This document shows, in pieces, positions 7,920-15,995 of a DNA stretch of 64,000 nucleotides. Within the stretch, counting starts at the first letter, position 1, and every line of letters begins with the position of its first letter. Source of the DNA: Streptomyces sp. CC228A (GTDB lineage Bacteria; Actinomycetota; Actinomycetes; Streptomycetales; Streptomycetaceae); contig NZ_JAJPUI010000006.1 of the NCBI RefSeq assembly GCF_021390935.1, positions 427,531 through 491,530 on the forward strand. The letters are read 5' to 3'. The position numbers and the translations under genes were made by a program. The notes beneath the pieces are model-generated. The model did no database searches, was not told the origin of the DNA, and saw only the letters and a program-made list of their open reading frames with translations.

Positions 7920-9170
7920 CTACAGCTCCCTGCGCAGCCGGGCGGCCAGCGTGGCCAGCCGCGGGTAGCGCTCGCCCAGCTCGGCCGCCCGCCGGTCGAG
8001 CTCCTGCGTGAGCCGCTCCGTCCGCTTGTCGACGTCCAACTCGTCCAGGATCCGGTCGATCTCGCTCAGCAGCGCCCCGTGCAGCTGCCACTGCCGCGGA
8101 TGCTCCTGCACGTCCTCCAGCAGCAGGTCGGCGACCCGGTCGCGGGCGGCCCTGCCGGCCGCGAGCGCCTCCCCGAGCCGGTCCTCGGCCTCCTCCGCGC
8201 GGGCCGCGACCTGCGTGGTGACGAGCTGCGCGAAGCTCTCCACCGCCCGAGCCATGTGGCCGAACACCTGCTGGAGCCCGGCTGCCACGTCCGGCGGGAA
8301 CAACCGCTCATCCGTCCGGAACTTCGCCAGGTCCGTCATCGTCCGCGACAGCACCCGCAGCACCACCGCGCAGATCTCCAGCGTGTCGAGGCCCGTCCGC
8401 AGCGCCACCCGTGCCAGCAGCCCCTGCCGGACCCGCGGGTTCAGACGCAGGCTCTCCTCGGCCTGCCGCAGCGACGCGTCCACCTCCACGATGTCGTGGT
8501 CCAGCCGCCGCGCCTCGTGCAGGCGGGCCGCCGCGTGCGCCACCGGCACATGGCCGAGACCGGCCACGTCGTCGCCCATCTCGCGGAGCATGTTCCCCAT
8601 GCCGCGGGCCAGCCCCTGGATGGAGGCGCCCGCCGACTCCACCCACACGGGCGGCGCCAGCAGCAGGTTGAACAGCAGGCCCACCCCCGCCCCGATCAGT
8701 GTCTCCAGGACCCGGTGCCAGGCGGCCGACCCCACGGCCTGCGTCACCCCGAGGACCAGCATCGCGCTGATCGCCACCTCGGGGACGTACTCGCTGACCC
8801 TGACCAGGTGACCCACGATCAGCGCCGCGAAGATCGTCAGGCCGAGGCTCCACCACGTCAGCCCCACCAGCGTGCTGAAGCCGATCGCCACCAGCACGCC
8901 CGCCACCACGGAGTTCACCCGCCGGATGCCGTTGGTGAGCGTCGCGTACAGCGTCACCTGCACCACGAGGAGCGCCGTGAGCGGAGCCGTGAGCGGGGCG
9001 GGCTGCGCGGGCAGGAACATCAGCGCCACCACGTACGAGATGACGGCCGCCGCCGTCGAGCGCAGCGTCTGCGCGGCGACGGGCTCCGTGGTCCGCCGCA
9101 CCAGTTTGACCACCGCGTCGCGGGCCTCCGGCGTCCGCCGGGCGCCCCGCGGCTCGTGTGCCTTCGCCAT
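7920..9170 (-). CDS. FUSC-family (aromatic acid exporter-like) membrane protein
   Basis: 416 residues. The N-terminal half (about residues 38-185) has six hydrophobic segments, including AAAVISYVVALMFLPAQPA, LVAIGFSTLVGLTWWSLGL and IGAGVGLLFNLLLAPPVWV, matching the FUSC/ArAE fold. The C-terminal half is a long cytoplasmic helical region rich in Glu/Arg/Leu (ARAEEAEDRLGEALAAGRAA). Relatives export aromatic acids or are uncharacterised. ATG 9170 is preceded by GGAGGTGAGG. It is divergent from the SDR at 9237 with only 66 bases between, so the two promoters overlap. Confidence 0.85.
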   Translation of the reverse strand: MAKAHEPRGARRTPEARDAVVKLVRRTTEPVAAQTLRSTAAAVISYVVALMFLPAQPAPLTAPLTALLVVQVTLYATLTNGIRRVNSVVAGVLVAIGFSTLVGLTWWSLGLTIFAALIVGHLVRVSEYVPEVAISAMLVLGVTQAVGSAAWHRVLETLIGAGVGLLFNLLLAPPVWVESAGASIQGLARGMGNMLREMGDDVAGLGHVPVAHAAARLHEARRLDHDIVEVDASLRQAEESLRLNPRVRQGLLARVALRTGLDTLEICAVVLRVLSRTMTDLAKFRTDERLFPPDVAAGLQQVFGHMARAVESFAQLVTTQVAARAEEAEDRLGEALAAGRAARDRVADLLLEDVQEHPRQWQLHGALLSEIDRILDELDVDKRTERLTQELDRRAAELGERYPRLATLAARLRREL

Positions 9171-9236
9171 CGGGCGACCTCACCTCCCCGCCGGGCCCGG
9201 CGTTTGCGGTGTGCCGCCCGTGGTACCGGCCGACAC

Positions 9237-10052
9237 ATGAACCAGCGCACCCCCGCCCGGCAGGGCGCCCGCGTCGCCATCGTCACCGGCTCCGACTCCG
9301 GCATCGGCCGCGCCACCGCCGTCCACCTCGCCCGGCAGGGCATGGACGTCGGCATCACGTGGCATGGCGACCACGAGGGCGCCGCCGGCACCGCCGAGGA
9401 GGTCCGGTCCCACGGGCGCCGCGCCGAACTGGCGCCCATGGACCTGACCGCGCTGCCCGACGCGGCGCAGGCCGTCGAGGAACTCGCCGCACGGCTCGGC
9501 CGTGTAGACGTGCTCGTCAACAACGCCGGTATCGGAACCGCCACGCCCTTCCTCGACCTGCCGTACGACGTCGTACGGGACGTCGTCGACGTCGACCTGA
9601 TCGGCCCGTTCCTGTGCAGCCAGCACGCCGCCCGCCGGATGATCGCGCAGGGCGACGGCGGCCGCATCGTCAACGTCACGTCCGTGCACGAGCACCAGCC
9701 GCGCGTCGGAGCCGCCCCGTACTGCGCCGCCAAGGGCGGGCTCGGCCTGCTCACCCAGGTCCTCGCCCTGGAGCTGGCGGAGCACGGCATCACCGTCAAC
9801 GCGGTGGCGCCCGGCGAGATCGCCACCCCGATGACCGGCCAGGAGGACGTCGACGTCCGCACCCGGGAGCGCCCCGGCATCCCGCTCGGCCGCCCGGGCG
9901 ACGCCCGCGAGGTCGCGGCCGTCATCGCGTTCCTGGCCGGCGAGGACGCCTCGTACGTCACCGGCGCGTCCTGGACCGTGGACGGCGGCATGCTGCGGAT
10001 GGGCCCGCAGGCGGGCTCCCACCTGGACAGCGACGCCTGGCGCCGCCCGTGA
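9237..10052 (+). CDS. Short-chain dehydrogenase/reductase (glucose-1-dehydrogenase-like)
   Basis: 271 residues. It has VTGSDSGIGRATAV at about 15-28, LVNNAGIG, VNVTSVHEHQPRVGAAPYCAAKGG with the catalytic Ser-Tyr-Lys set, and a C-terminal SYVTGASWTVDGGM typical of classical SDRs. These enzymes use NAD(P) to oxidise sugars, polyols or 3-hydroxy compounds. ATG 9237 sits in a short leader without a clear ribosome binding site, so the transcript may be nearly leaderless. It shares a 66-base divergent promoter region with the FUSC gene. Confidence 0.9.
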   Translation: MNQRTPARQGARVAIVTGSDSGIGRATAVHLARQGMDVGITWHGDHEGAAGTAEEVRSHGRRAELAPMDLTALPDAAQAVEELAARLGRVDVLVNNAGIGTATPFLDLPYDVVRDVVDVDLIGPFLCSQHAARRMIAQGDGGRIVNVTSVHEHQPRVGAAPYCAAKGGLGLLTQVLALELAEHGITVNAVAPGEIATPMTGQEDVDVRTRERPGIPLGRPGDAREVAAVIAFLAGEDASYVTGASWTVDGGMLRMGPQAGSHLDSDAWRRP

Positions 10053-10084
10053 GGCACGGGCCGCCGGCGCGGGCACGGCGCCCG

Positions 10085-10180
10085 TCACGCGGCGGCCGGC
10101 CGCCTGCCGGGGCCCGCCGCGGTGGCGGGTGTACGCCGTCCGCCCCCGCCGGCGGGCGTCTTGCGGCTGTCGTCCGTCAC
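10085..10180 (-). CDS. Possible 31-residue peptide
   Basis: A very short frame, GTG 10180 to TGA 10085, encoding VTDDSRKTPAGGGGRRTP and an Ala/Arg/Pro tail. The argument for it is the start region: CAGGAG seven bases before GTG, inside a 15-base stretch identical to the one in front of cbiZ. No homologue is known to me and the composition is that of random GC-rich DNA, so this is tentative. Confidence 0.25.
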   Translation of the reverse strand: MTDDSRKTPAGGGGRRTPATAAGPGRRPAAA

Positions 10181-10517
10181 GATGCGACTCCTGACCTGGT
10201 GTGCCCGATGGTGCCGTACCCCCGTTACCCGCGGGACGCCTGGTCCTAACGGTGCCGGCGCGGCCGGTGGGCGCAGCAGCCTCCGGTACGCGGACGCCGC
10301 CCCTGACGCCGCCTCCGCCACAGCCTCCTGCCGCTTGCGCCTTCCCGCCGTCGGCCGTCCGCGGCCTTCCCTTCATGGTCTGCCGTCTGCCGTCTGCCGT
10401 CTGCCGTCTGCCGTCTGCCGTCCGGCTCCCGGCTCCCGGCACCGGATCTCCCGGCCACCGGGCCGCGGCGGGCCACGGCGTAGGATCAGTCGGTTCCCGC
10501 CCCCGAGGAGTCGCATC
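10181..10517. other. Intergenic region upstream of cbiZ with heptanucleotide repeat
   Basis: 337 bases without a convincing gene. It contains six perfect copies of TGCCGTC at 10381-10422 followed by GC-rich degenerate repeats (GGCTCCCGGCTCCCGG). The cbiZ ribosome binding site GAGGAG is at its right end. I see no B12 riboswitch here, unlike the region before cbiM. Confidence 0.5.
10381..10422. repeat. Heptanucleotide tandem repeat (TGCCGTC x 6)
   Basis: Six perfect contiguous copies of the 7-base unit, lying 96 bases before the cbiZ start. A 7-base unit would shift frame on copy change, but no gene crosses it. Confidence 0.9.
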
Positions 10518-11210
10518 GTGTCCGCCGTCGTCCCGCCGCCCCGCACCGCAGGAGGACTGCTGCACGTCGACCGGCTCGGCCGTACCGAGGACGGCGAGCG
10601 GCTGCACGGCCTGCTGTGGCGGGCCGGGGCGGGTTGGCGGATGATCAGCAGCGCCGTGCTCGGCGGCGGCGTGGGCGAGCGGTCCTGGGTCCTCAACGCC
10701 CAGGTGTCCCACGGCTACCGGCGCACCGATCCGGCCCGGCACCTGGCGGAACTGGCCCGCGCCGCCGGGGTGACGGGCCCGGGCGTCGGGCTGATGACGG
10801 CCGCGGACGTCCGCGCCCACGGCCGGGGCGAGGACGGCGGCGCGCAGGCCGTGGCCACCGCCGGGCTGGGCGTGCGGGGGTGGGCCGCCGCACCCGGCCG
10901 GGGCACGGCCGTGCCCGCGGCCCCGGGCACGGTCAACATCGTCGTCGCCCTGCCCGTCGCCCTCACCGACGCCGCGCTGGTCAACGCCGTCGCCACCGCC
11001 ACCGAAGCCAAGGTCCAGGCGCTGCTGGACACGGGCTACGACTGCTCCGGCACCCCCACCGACGCCGTGTGCGTCGCCGCCCGCGCCCCCGGCCGGGACG
11101 GCGAGGCCCACGCCTTCGCGGGCCCGCGCTCCCTGTGGGGCGCCCGCCTCGCCCGAGCCGTCCACACCGCGGTCCGCGAGGCCGCCGGCCCCCCGCCCCC
11201 GCCCGGTTAG
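10518..11210 (+). CDS. cbiZ: Adenosylcobinamide amidohydrolase
   Basis: 230 residues, GTG start preceded by GAGGAG. The block TVNIVVALPVALTDAALVNA and the following TEAKVQALLDTGYDCSGTPT with DAVCVAA is the CbiZ family signature. CbiZ cleaves the aminopropanol side chain of adenosylcobinamide to adenosylcobyric acid, letting the cell rebuild cobalamin from salvaged corrinoids. It works in the cytoplasm. It fits the cobalt transporter and B12 riboswitch at about 34.5-37.4 kb. Its stop overlaps that of the convergent metallophosphoesterase by four bases. Confidence 0.9.
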   Translation: MSAVVPPPRTAGGLLHVDRLGRTEDGERLHGLLWRAGAGWRMISSAVLGGGVGERSWVLNAQVSHGYRRTDPARHLAELARAAGVTGPGVGLMTAADVRAHGRGEDGGAQAVATAGLGVRGWAAAPGRGTAVPAAPGTVNIVVALPVALTDAALVNAVATATEAKVQALLDTGYDCSGTPTDAVCVAARAPGRDGEAHAFAGPRSLWGARLARAVHTAVREAAGPPPPPG

Positions 11211-11986
11211 CGGACGGCCACCGCCTCCTCCTGCCCCGCGACCAGGGAGGTGGGCGAGACGTGCACCGGCAGGTGGTACACCGCGAAGGCGCTGCCCAGC
11301 ACGGGCTGCGCCACGTTCCGCACCCGCACGCCGCCGCTGGTCATGCCGTGCTCGGTCCCCAGATGCGCGTGGCCGTGCACCGCCAGGTCCGCGCCCGCGT
11401 CGTCCACCGCCTCCGCCAGCAGGTAGCTGCCGAGGAACGGGTAGATCTCCGGCGGCTCCCCGGCCAGGGTGTCCGGCACCGGCGAGAAGTGCGTCAGCGC
11501 GATCCGCACGGCGCAGCCGTCCGCCTCCTTCAGGGCCCGCAGCGACGCGGCCAGCCCCTCGGCGCAGCGCCGGGTGTAGCGGATGAACGCCTTCATCTCC
11601 GGCTCGCCGAACTCGCCGCCGCTGCGCCCCGCGAAGCCGCCGCCGAAGCCCTTCGTACCGGCGATGCCGACCCGGGTGCCGCCCACCGACAGCACCGTCC
11701 CCGACCCCTCCAGCACGATCACACCGACCTCCTCCAGGACGGCCGTGACGTCGTCCTGGAGGTCGCTCTGGTAGTCGTGGTTGCCGAGGACCGCGACGAC
11801 GGGCACCGGGAGCCCGGCCACCTCGCGGGCCACCACCCGCGCCTCCTCGACCGTTCCGTGCCGGGTCAGGTCCCCGGCGAGCAGCAGCATGTCCGCGCGC
11901 TCGCCCAGGGTGTCCCACGCGGGCCGCAGCGTCCCCGCGCCGTCCGGTGACAGATGGATGTCGCCGACCGCCGCTACCCGGATCAT
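11207..11986 (-). CDS. Calcineurin-like metallophosphoesterase
   Basis: 259 residues. The metal ligands are all visible: GDIHL (about 8-12), LLLAGDLT, VLGNHDYQ, LTHFSP and VHGHAHLGTEHG. Such enzymes hydrolyse phosphomono- or diesters using two metal ions. It is the last gene of a three-gene minus-strand operon: ATG 11986 overlaps the stop of the BON-like gene by four bases. The substrate is unknown; coupling to a nucleotidyltransferase suggests opposing nucleotidylation and hydrolysis, which is inference. Confidence 0.88.
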   Translation of the reverse strand: MIRVAAVGDIHLSPDGAGTLRPAWDTLGERADMLLLAGDLTRHGTVEEARVVAREVAGLPVPVVAVLGNHDYQSDLQDDVTAVLEEVGVIVLEGSGTVLSVGGTRVGIAGTKGFGGGFAGRSGGEFGEPEMKAFIRYTRRCAEGLAASLRALKEADGCAVRIALTHFSPVPDTLAGEPPEIYPFLGSYLLAEAVDDAGADLAVHGHAHLGTEHGMTSGGVRVRNVAQPVLGSAFAVYHLPVHVSPTSLVAGQEEAVAVR

Positions 11987-12237
11987 GACAGCTCCTCGGG
12001 ATGGTTCGGGGCGTCCGTGACCGCCACCACCAGGTCCTCGTGGAGGGGGAGCCCGGACAGCTCGTCCTGGGCGATGCGCAGGATCTCGTTGCGGCAGGCG
12101 ACCGTGGACACGGTGCCGTACAGCATCACGCCGGCGCCGCGCTGCTCGATCCGCACGCCGAGTTCCGCGATGTCCTCGCTGGCGAGCCGGTCCCGCAGGT
12201 GGGCGATGCGGTATTCGGCCGTGTCGGCGCCGCTCAT
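11983..12237 (-). CDS. BON-like small protein
   Basis: 84 residues with the pattern of a BON fold: an amphipathic N-terminal helix (YRIAHLRDRLASEDIAELGV), then VMLYGTVSTVACRNEILRIAQDEL and a final strand LHEDLVVAV. BON domains usually bind membranes or ligands. There is no signal peptide, so this one is cytoplasmic. It overlaps both neighbours by four bases, making stoichiometric translation with the nucleotidyltransferase and phosphoesterase likely. Domain assignment is by pattern only. Confidence 0.65.
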   Translation of the reverse strand: MSGADTAEYRIAHLRDRLASEDIAELGVRIEQRGAGVMLYGTVSTVACRNEILRIAQDELSGLPLHEDLVVAVTDAPNHPEELS

Positions 12238-12920
12238 GGGAGTTCCTCCCTCGGCTGGATGACGTGCAGGCGCTCCAGCAGGAAGAGGAACGCCTCGGGC
12301 ATGGGAGCCCCCTTGTTGTCCCGGCGCAGCGCCTCCCAGTCGATCTTCTCGCGCAGTGCGCGGGCGATCGGCAGCACCGCACCGAAGTCGCAGTGGTGCT
12401 CCGAGAACGCCGCGAGCTGGCTGCCCATCAGATCGGTGGGGGCCAGCACCGGCATGTGGACCGAGTCGACGGGGAGCACCAGCGCGCGGTCCAGCAGGTC
12501 TTCCGTGACCGGGTGCCGGGCCAGCTCGAAGATCAGGTCGATCTCCTCACCGCGGCAGGTCGCCTTGATCAGCCAGTCCTCCGGAGCTCTGCGCACCTTG
12601 ATGCCCCCCTGCTCCAGCTCCCGCGTCACCGCCTCCTCGTCGTCGCGGAGGATGGCGAAGTCGGTGTCGTGCTGGAGGCTGGCCGGGACGCCGTGCGCGT
12701 ACGCGGCGACGCTCCCTGCGAGCGCGAAGCGGTGCCCGCCGCTCTTGAGCAGGCCCGCCACCTGCTTGGTGGCCTCCAGGATGGCCTGGGTGCGGTCCGG
12801 TGGCAGCGGCGGGCCGCCTGCCACCTCGCCGGGCACGGGGGCCGGCTCCGCGATCCGCAGCTCCGCGGAACCCGCGGGCCCGGCGCCGCCGCGCCGCTGG
12901 GCCTCATGCGCTTGTGTCAC
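12234..12920 (-). CDS. Nucleotidyltransferase-fold protein
   Basis: 228 residues. RFALAGSVAAYAHGVPASL followed by HDTDFAIL matches the GS...DxD pattern of minimal nucleotidyltransferases; a third acid is likely in EEIDLIFEL. The C-terminal helices (PIARALREKIDWEALRRD, PEAFLFLLERLHVI) resemble those of uncharacterised NTase families. The first 40 residues are Pro/Ala-rich and may not be translated; GTG 12920 has only a weak AAAAAGG site. It is first in the operon with the BON-like protein and phosphoesterase. Target, protein or RNA, is unknown. Confidence 0.75.
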   Translation of the reverse strand: MTQAHEAQRRGGAGPAGSAELRIAEPAPVPGEVAGGPPLPPDRTQAILEATKQVAGLLKSGGHRFALAGSVAAYAHGVPASLQHDTDFAILRDDEEAVTRELEQGGIKVRRAPEDWLIKATCRGEEIDLIFELARHPVTEDLLDRALVLPVDSVHMPVLAPTDLMGSQLAAFSEHHCDFGAVLPIARALREKIDWEALRRDNKGAPMPEAFLFLLERLHVIQPREELP

Positions 12921-13307
<387 letters not shown>

Positions 13308-14096
13308 TCAGCGGCCTCCGCCCGGTCCGCCCGCGGCCGCCGGGTGCAGGATCCGCGTCAGGAAGTCCCGGGTCCGCGCCTCCCTGGGCGCTCCCACGAC
13401 CTGATCCGCCGGGCCCTCCTCCACGATCAGTCCGCCGTCCATGAACACCACCCGGTCCGCCACCTCGCGGGCGAAGCCCATCTCGTGTGTCACGACCATC
13501 ATCGTCATGCCCTGCCCGGCGAGCCCCCGCATCACCGCCAGCACCTCCCCGACCAGCTCCGGGTCCAGTGCCGAGGTCGGCTCGTCGAACAGCATCACCT
13601 CCGGGTCCATCGCCAGCGCCCGTGCGATCGCCACCCGCTGCTGCTGCCCCCCGGAGAGCTGCGCCGGGTAGGCGCCGGCCCGGTCCGCCAGGCCGACGCG
13701 CTCCAGGTGCTCACGCGCCACCCGCACCGCCTCGGCCCTGCCGCGCCGCAGCACCCGGCGCTGCGGCAGCGTCAGGTTCTCCTCCACGGTGACGTGCGGG
13801 AACAGGTTGAACTGCTGGAACACCATGCCGATCCCGCGCCGCACCGCGTCGATGTCCGTATCCGGGTCCGTGACCTCGGTTCCGCCGACGACGACCCGCC
13901 CCGACGTCGGCTCCTCCAGCAGGTTCACACACCGCAGCAGCGTCGACTTGCCCGACCCCGAAGGACCGATGACGCACACCACCTCGCCCCGCGCCACCTC
14001 CAGGTCGATGCCGCGCAGCACCTCGGTGCCGCCGAACGCCTTGCGCAGCCCCCGGATCTCGACCTCCGGCCGCGTCCTCGCGCCCCCCATGCTCAT
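13308..14096 (-). CDS. Polar amino-acid ABC transporter, ATP-binding protein (GlnQ-like)
   Basis: 262 residues. Walker A GPSGSGKST is at about 44-52, the Q-loop is in MVFQQFNLFPH, the signature LSGGQQQR is at about 151-158, Walker B is MLFDEPTSALD, and the switch His is in VVTHEMGF. The VFQQFNLFPHVT and HEMGFAREVADRV segments are typical of the HisP/GlnQ group. It powers uptake by the permease encoded upstream. ATG 14096 overlaps the permease stop (ATGA). Confidence 0.95.
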   Translation of the reverse strand: MSMGGARTRPEVEIRGLRKAFGGTEVLRGIDLEVARGEVVCVIGPSGSGKSTLLRCVNLLEEPTSGRVVVGGTEVTDPDTDIDAVRRGIGMVFQQFNLFPHVTVEENLTLPQRRVLRRGRAEAVRVAREHLERVGLADRAGAYPAQLSGGQQQRVAIARALAMDPEVMLFDEPTSALDPELVGEVLAVMRGLAGQGMTMMVVTHEMGFAREVADRVVFMDGGLIVEEGPADQVVGAPREARTRDFLTRILHPAAAGGPGGGR

Positions 14097-14893
14097 CGGC
14101 CCCTTCCCGCACGCGCCTCAAGACGGCGCACCACCAGGCCCAGCGGCACCGTCACCAGCAGGTAGCACCGCCCCGCGACCAGGATCGGTGTGGAGTTGGC
14201 CGTCTGGCCGGCCAGGTCCCGGCCGAACTTGGTCAGCTCCCGCTCCTCCAGCGTCACCCCCAGGAACAGCACCAGCGACGAGTCCTTGAACAGCAGCACC
14301 AGCTCGTTCGTCAGCGGCGGCACCACGATCCGCAGCGCCTGCGGGACGACCACCGACACCATGGCCCGGGCCTGCGAGAAGCCCAGGGAGCGTGCGGCCT
14401 CCCACTGGCCGCGCGGCACCGCCTGGATGCCCGCGCGGATCGTCTCGGCGATGTACGCCGCCGCCACCAGGCCCAGGCCCAGTGCCACCTTCCCGTACGT
14501 ACCGCCCGGGACCTCCGTCCCGGGGAAGGCCAGCGGCACGGCGACCCCCACGAAGATGAAGATCAGCAGGGCGGGCAGGCCGCGGAAGAACTCGATGTAG
14601 GCGCCCGCCAGCCACCGGTAGGGCGCCACCGACGACAGCCGCATCAGCGCGACGACCAGGCCCAGCACCAGTCCGAACACGAAACCGGACAGCGTGTAGA
14701 CCACGGTGTTGAGCAGGGCCGTGGTGATGATCTCGGGGAACAGCCGCCGCGCCAGGTCCGGCTGCGCGAACTGCTGCCGCAGCCGCGCCCAGTCGGCCGT
14801 GGCGGCGACGAGCCCCACCCCGGCGGCGAACACCGCGTACTGCAGGCCCCGTACGGCCCGCTGCCGCCGGCGCCGCGTCGACCGACCCGTCAC
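14093..14893 (-). CDS. Polar amino-acid ABC transporter, permease
   Basis: 266 residues, GTG 14893 overlapping the stop of the binding-protein gene. It has hydrophobic segments at about 18-35 and 55-90 and the HisM-family region YIEFFRGLPALLIFIFVGVA, then the EAA loop EAARSLGFSQARAMVSVVVP that contacts the ATPase. A single permease gene suggests a homodimeric channel. Substrate is likely a glutamine/glutamate or basic amino acid, not resolvable here. Confidence 0.93.
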   Translation of the reverse strand: MTGRSTRRRRQRAVRGLQYAVFAAGVGLVAATADWARLRQQFAQPDLARRLFPEIITTALLNTVVYTLSGFVFGLVLGLVVALMRLSSVAPYRWLAGAYIEFFRGLPALLIFIFVGVAVPLAFPGTEVPGGTYGKVALGLGLVAAAYIAETIRAGIQAVPRGQWEAARSLGFSQARAMVSVVVPQALRIVVPPLTNELVLLFKDSSLVLFLGVTLEERELTKFGRDLAGQTANSTPILVAGRCYLLVTVPLGLVVRRLEARAGRGR

Positions 14894-15747
14894 GAAGCGT
14901 CCTTCGCGGAGGCGGGCAGCGGCCCGATCCACTCCTCGTACAGCTTGTCGTACGTGCCGTCGGCCTTGGCGTCCCGCAGCGCCTTGTCGATGGCGGCCCG
15001 CAGCGCGTCGTTGCCCTTCTTCACGGAGAAGCCGTACTGCTCGCCGGTCTCGATGTCCTCGGCCAGCCGGAACGCGTCCGCGGTCGCCGGGTCCTTGAGC
15101 CAGCCCTGCACGACGGGGTAGTCGATGACGACGGCGTCGACCTGCCCCGTGCGCAGCCCGTTCAGCACGGCGTCGGAGCTCTCGAACGCCACCGGATCGA
15201 GGCCCTGGCTCTTCGCGTGGCTCTCGCCGGTGGTCCCGGCCTGGGCGCCCAGCCGCAGTGTGCGCGCCTTGACGTCCGCGAGCGAGGCGGCGCCGCTCTT
15301 CTTCGAGGCGAGGAGCGCCTGGGTGGCGTCGAAGTACGGGAGCGAGAAGTCCACGTTCTTCTTCCGCTCGTCGGTGATCGTCATGCCCGCGGCGGCGAGG
15401 TCGCACTCGCCGGAGTTCAGGAACGCCCCGGTCTTGAAGTTCTCGAACGGCGTGTCCAGGATCTTCTGCTCGACCCCCAGGTCCTCTGCCACGAGGTCGA
15501 CCAGGGCCACGTCGAAGCCGACCACCCGGCCGTCCCGCTCGGACTGGAACGGCGGGTACGGCAGGTGCGTGCACGTGGTCAGCTTGCCCTGCTCCACCAC
15601 CGGCACCCCTCCCTTCGCCTCGCCGGGCCCCCCGCCGTCCGAGCCGCAGCCGGCGGCGAGCAGCAGCGCGGCGGCGCAGGCGGCGGCGGGCAGCGCCCGC
15701 GGGCGCCTGCGGGCGGGTGCGGTGGTGCGGTCGGCAGTCGACGTCAC
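14890..15747 (-). CDS. Polar amino-acid ABC transporter, substrate-binding lipoprotein
   Basis: 285 residues. GTG 15747 is preceded by CTGGAGG. An Arg-rich start and hydrophobic stretch end in the lipobox LLLAAGC, so it is anchored to the outer face of the membrane at Cys about 30. The binding fold follows: HLPYPPFQ, VVGFDVALVDLVAEDLG, AAAGMTITDERKKNVDFSLPY and YGFSVKKGNDALRAAIDKAL are family-3 solute-binding motifs. First gene of the three-gene importer operon. Confidence 0.93.
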   Translation of the reverse strand: MTSTADRTTAPARRRPRALPAAACAAALLLAAGCGSDGGGPGEAKGGVPVVEQGKLTTCTHLPYPPFQSERDGRVVGFDVALVDLVAEDLGVEQKILDTPFENFKTGAFLNSGECDLAAAGMTITDERKKNVDFSLPYFDATQALLASKKSGAASLADVKARTLRLGAQAGTTGESHAKSQGLDPVAFESSDAVLNGLRTGQVDAVVIDYPVVQGWLKDPATADAFRLAEDIETGEQYGFSVKKGNDALRAAIDKALRDAKADGTYDKLYEEWIGPLPASAKDAS

Positions 15748-15995
15748 GAAAGACCTCCAGGGACGGGGGCGGCGGGGACGGGGAGCCGCCGGCGGTGATG
15801 GTGCGTCACCGGCATCGCGTCCCGGTGGAGATCCGCTGGCGCGGACCCCGGGACGCCGGGCGGTGCCCCCGCCGCCCGGGGGCGCGGCCGCCACCGGCCC
15901 GCGACCCCCAACTGCCCTGCCCCTCAAGGCCCTCGCTCGGCCGTCCCACCCGACCCCGTGGACGGGGCGGCGCGGACCACCGGCATGCTTGGCGG

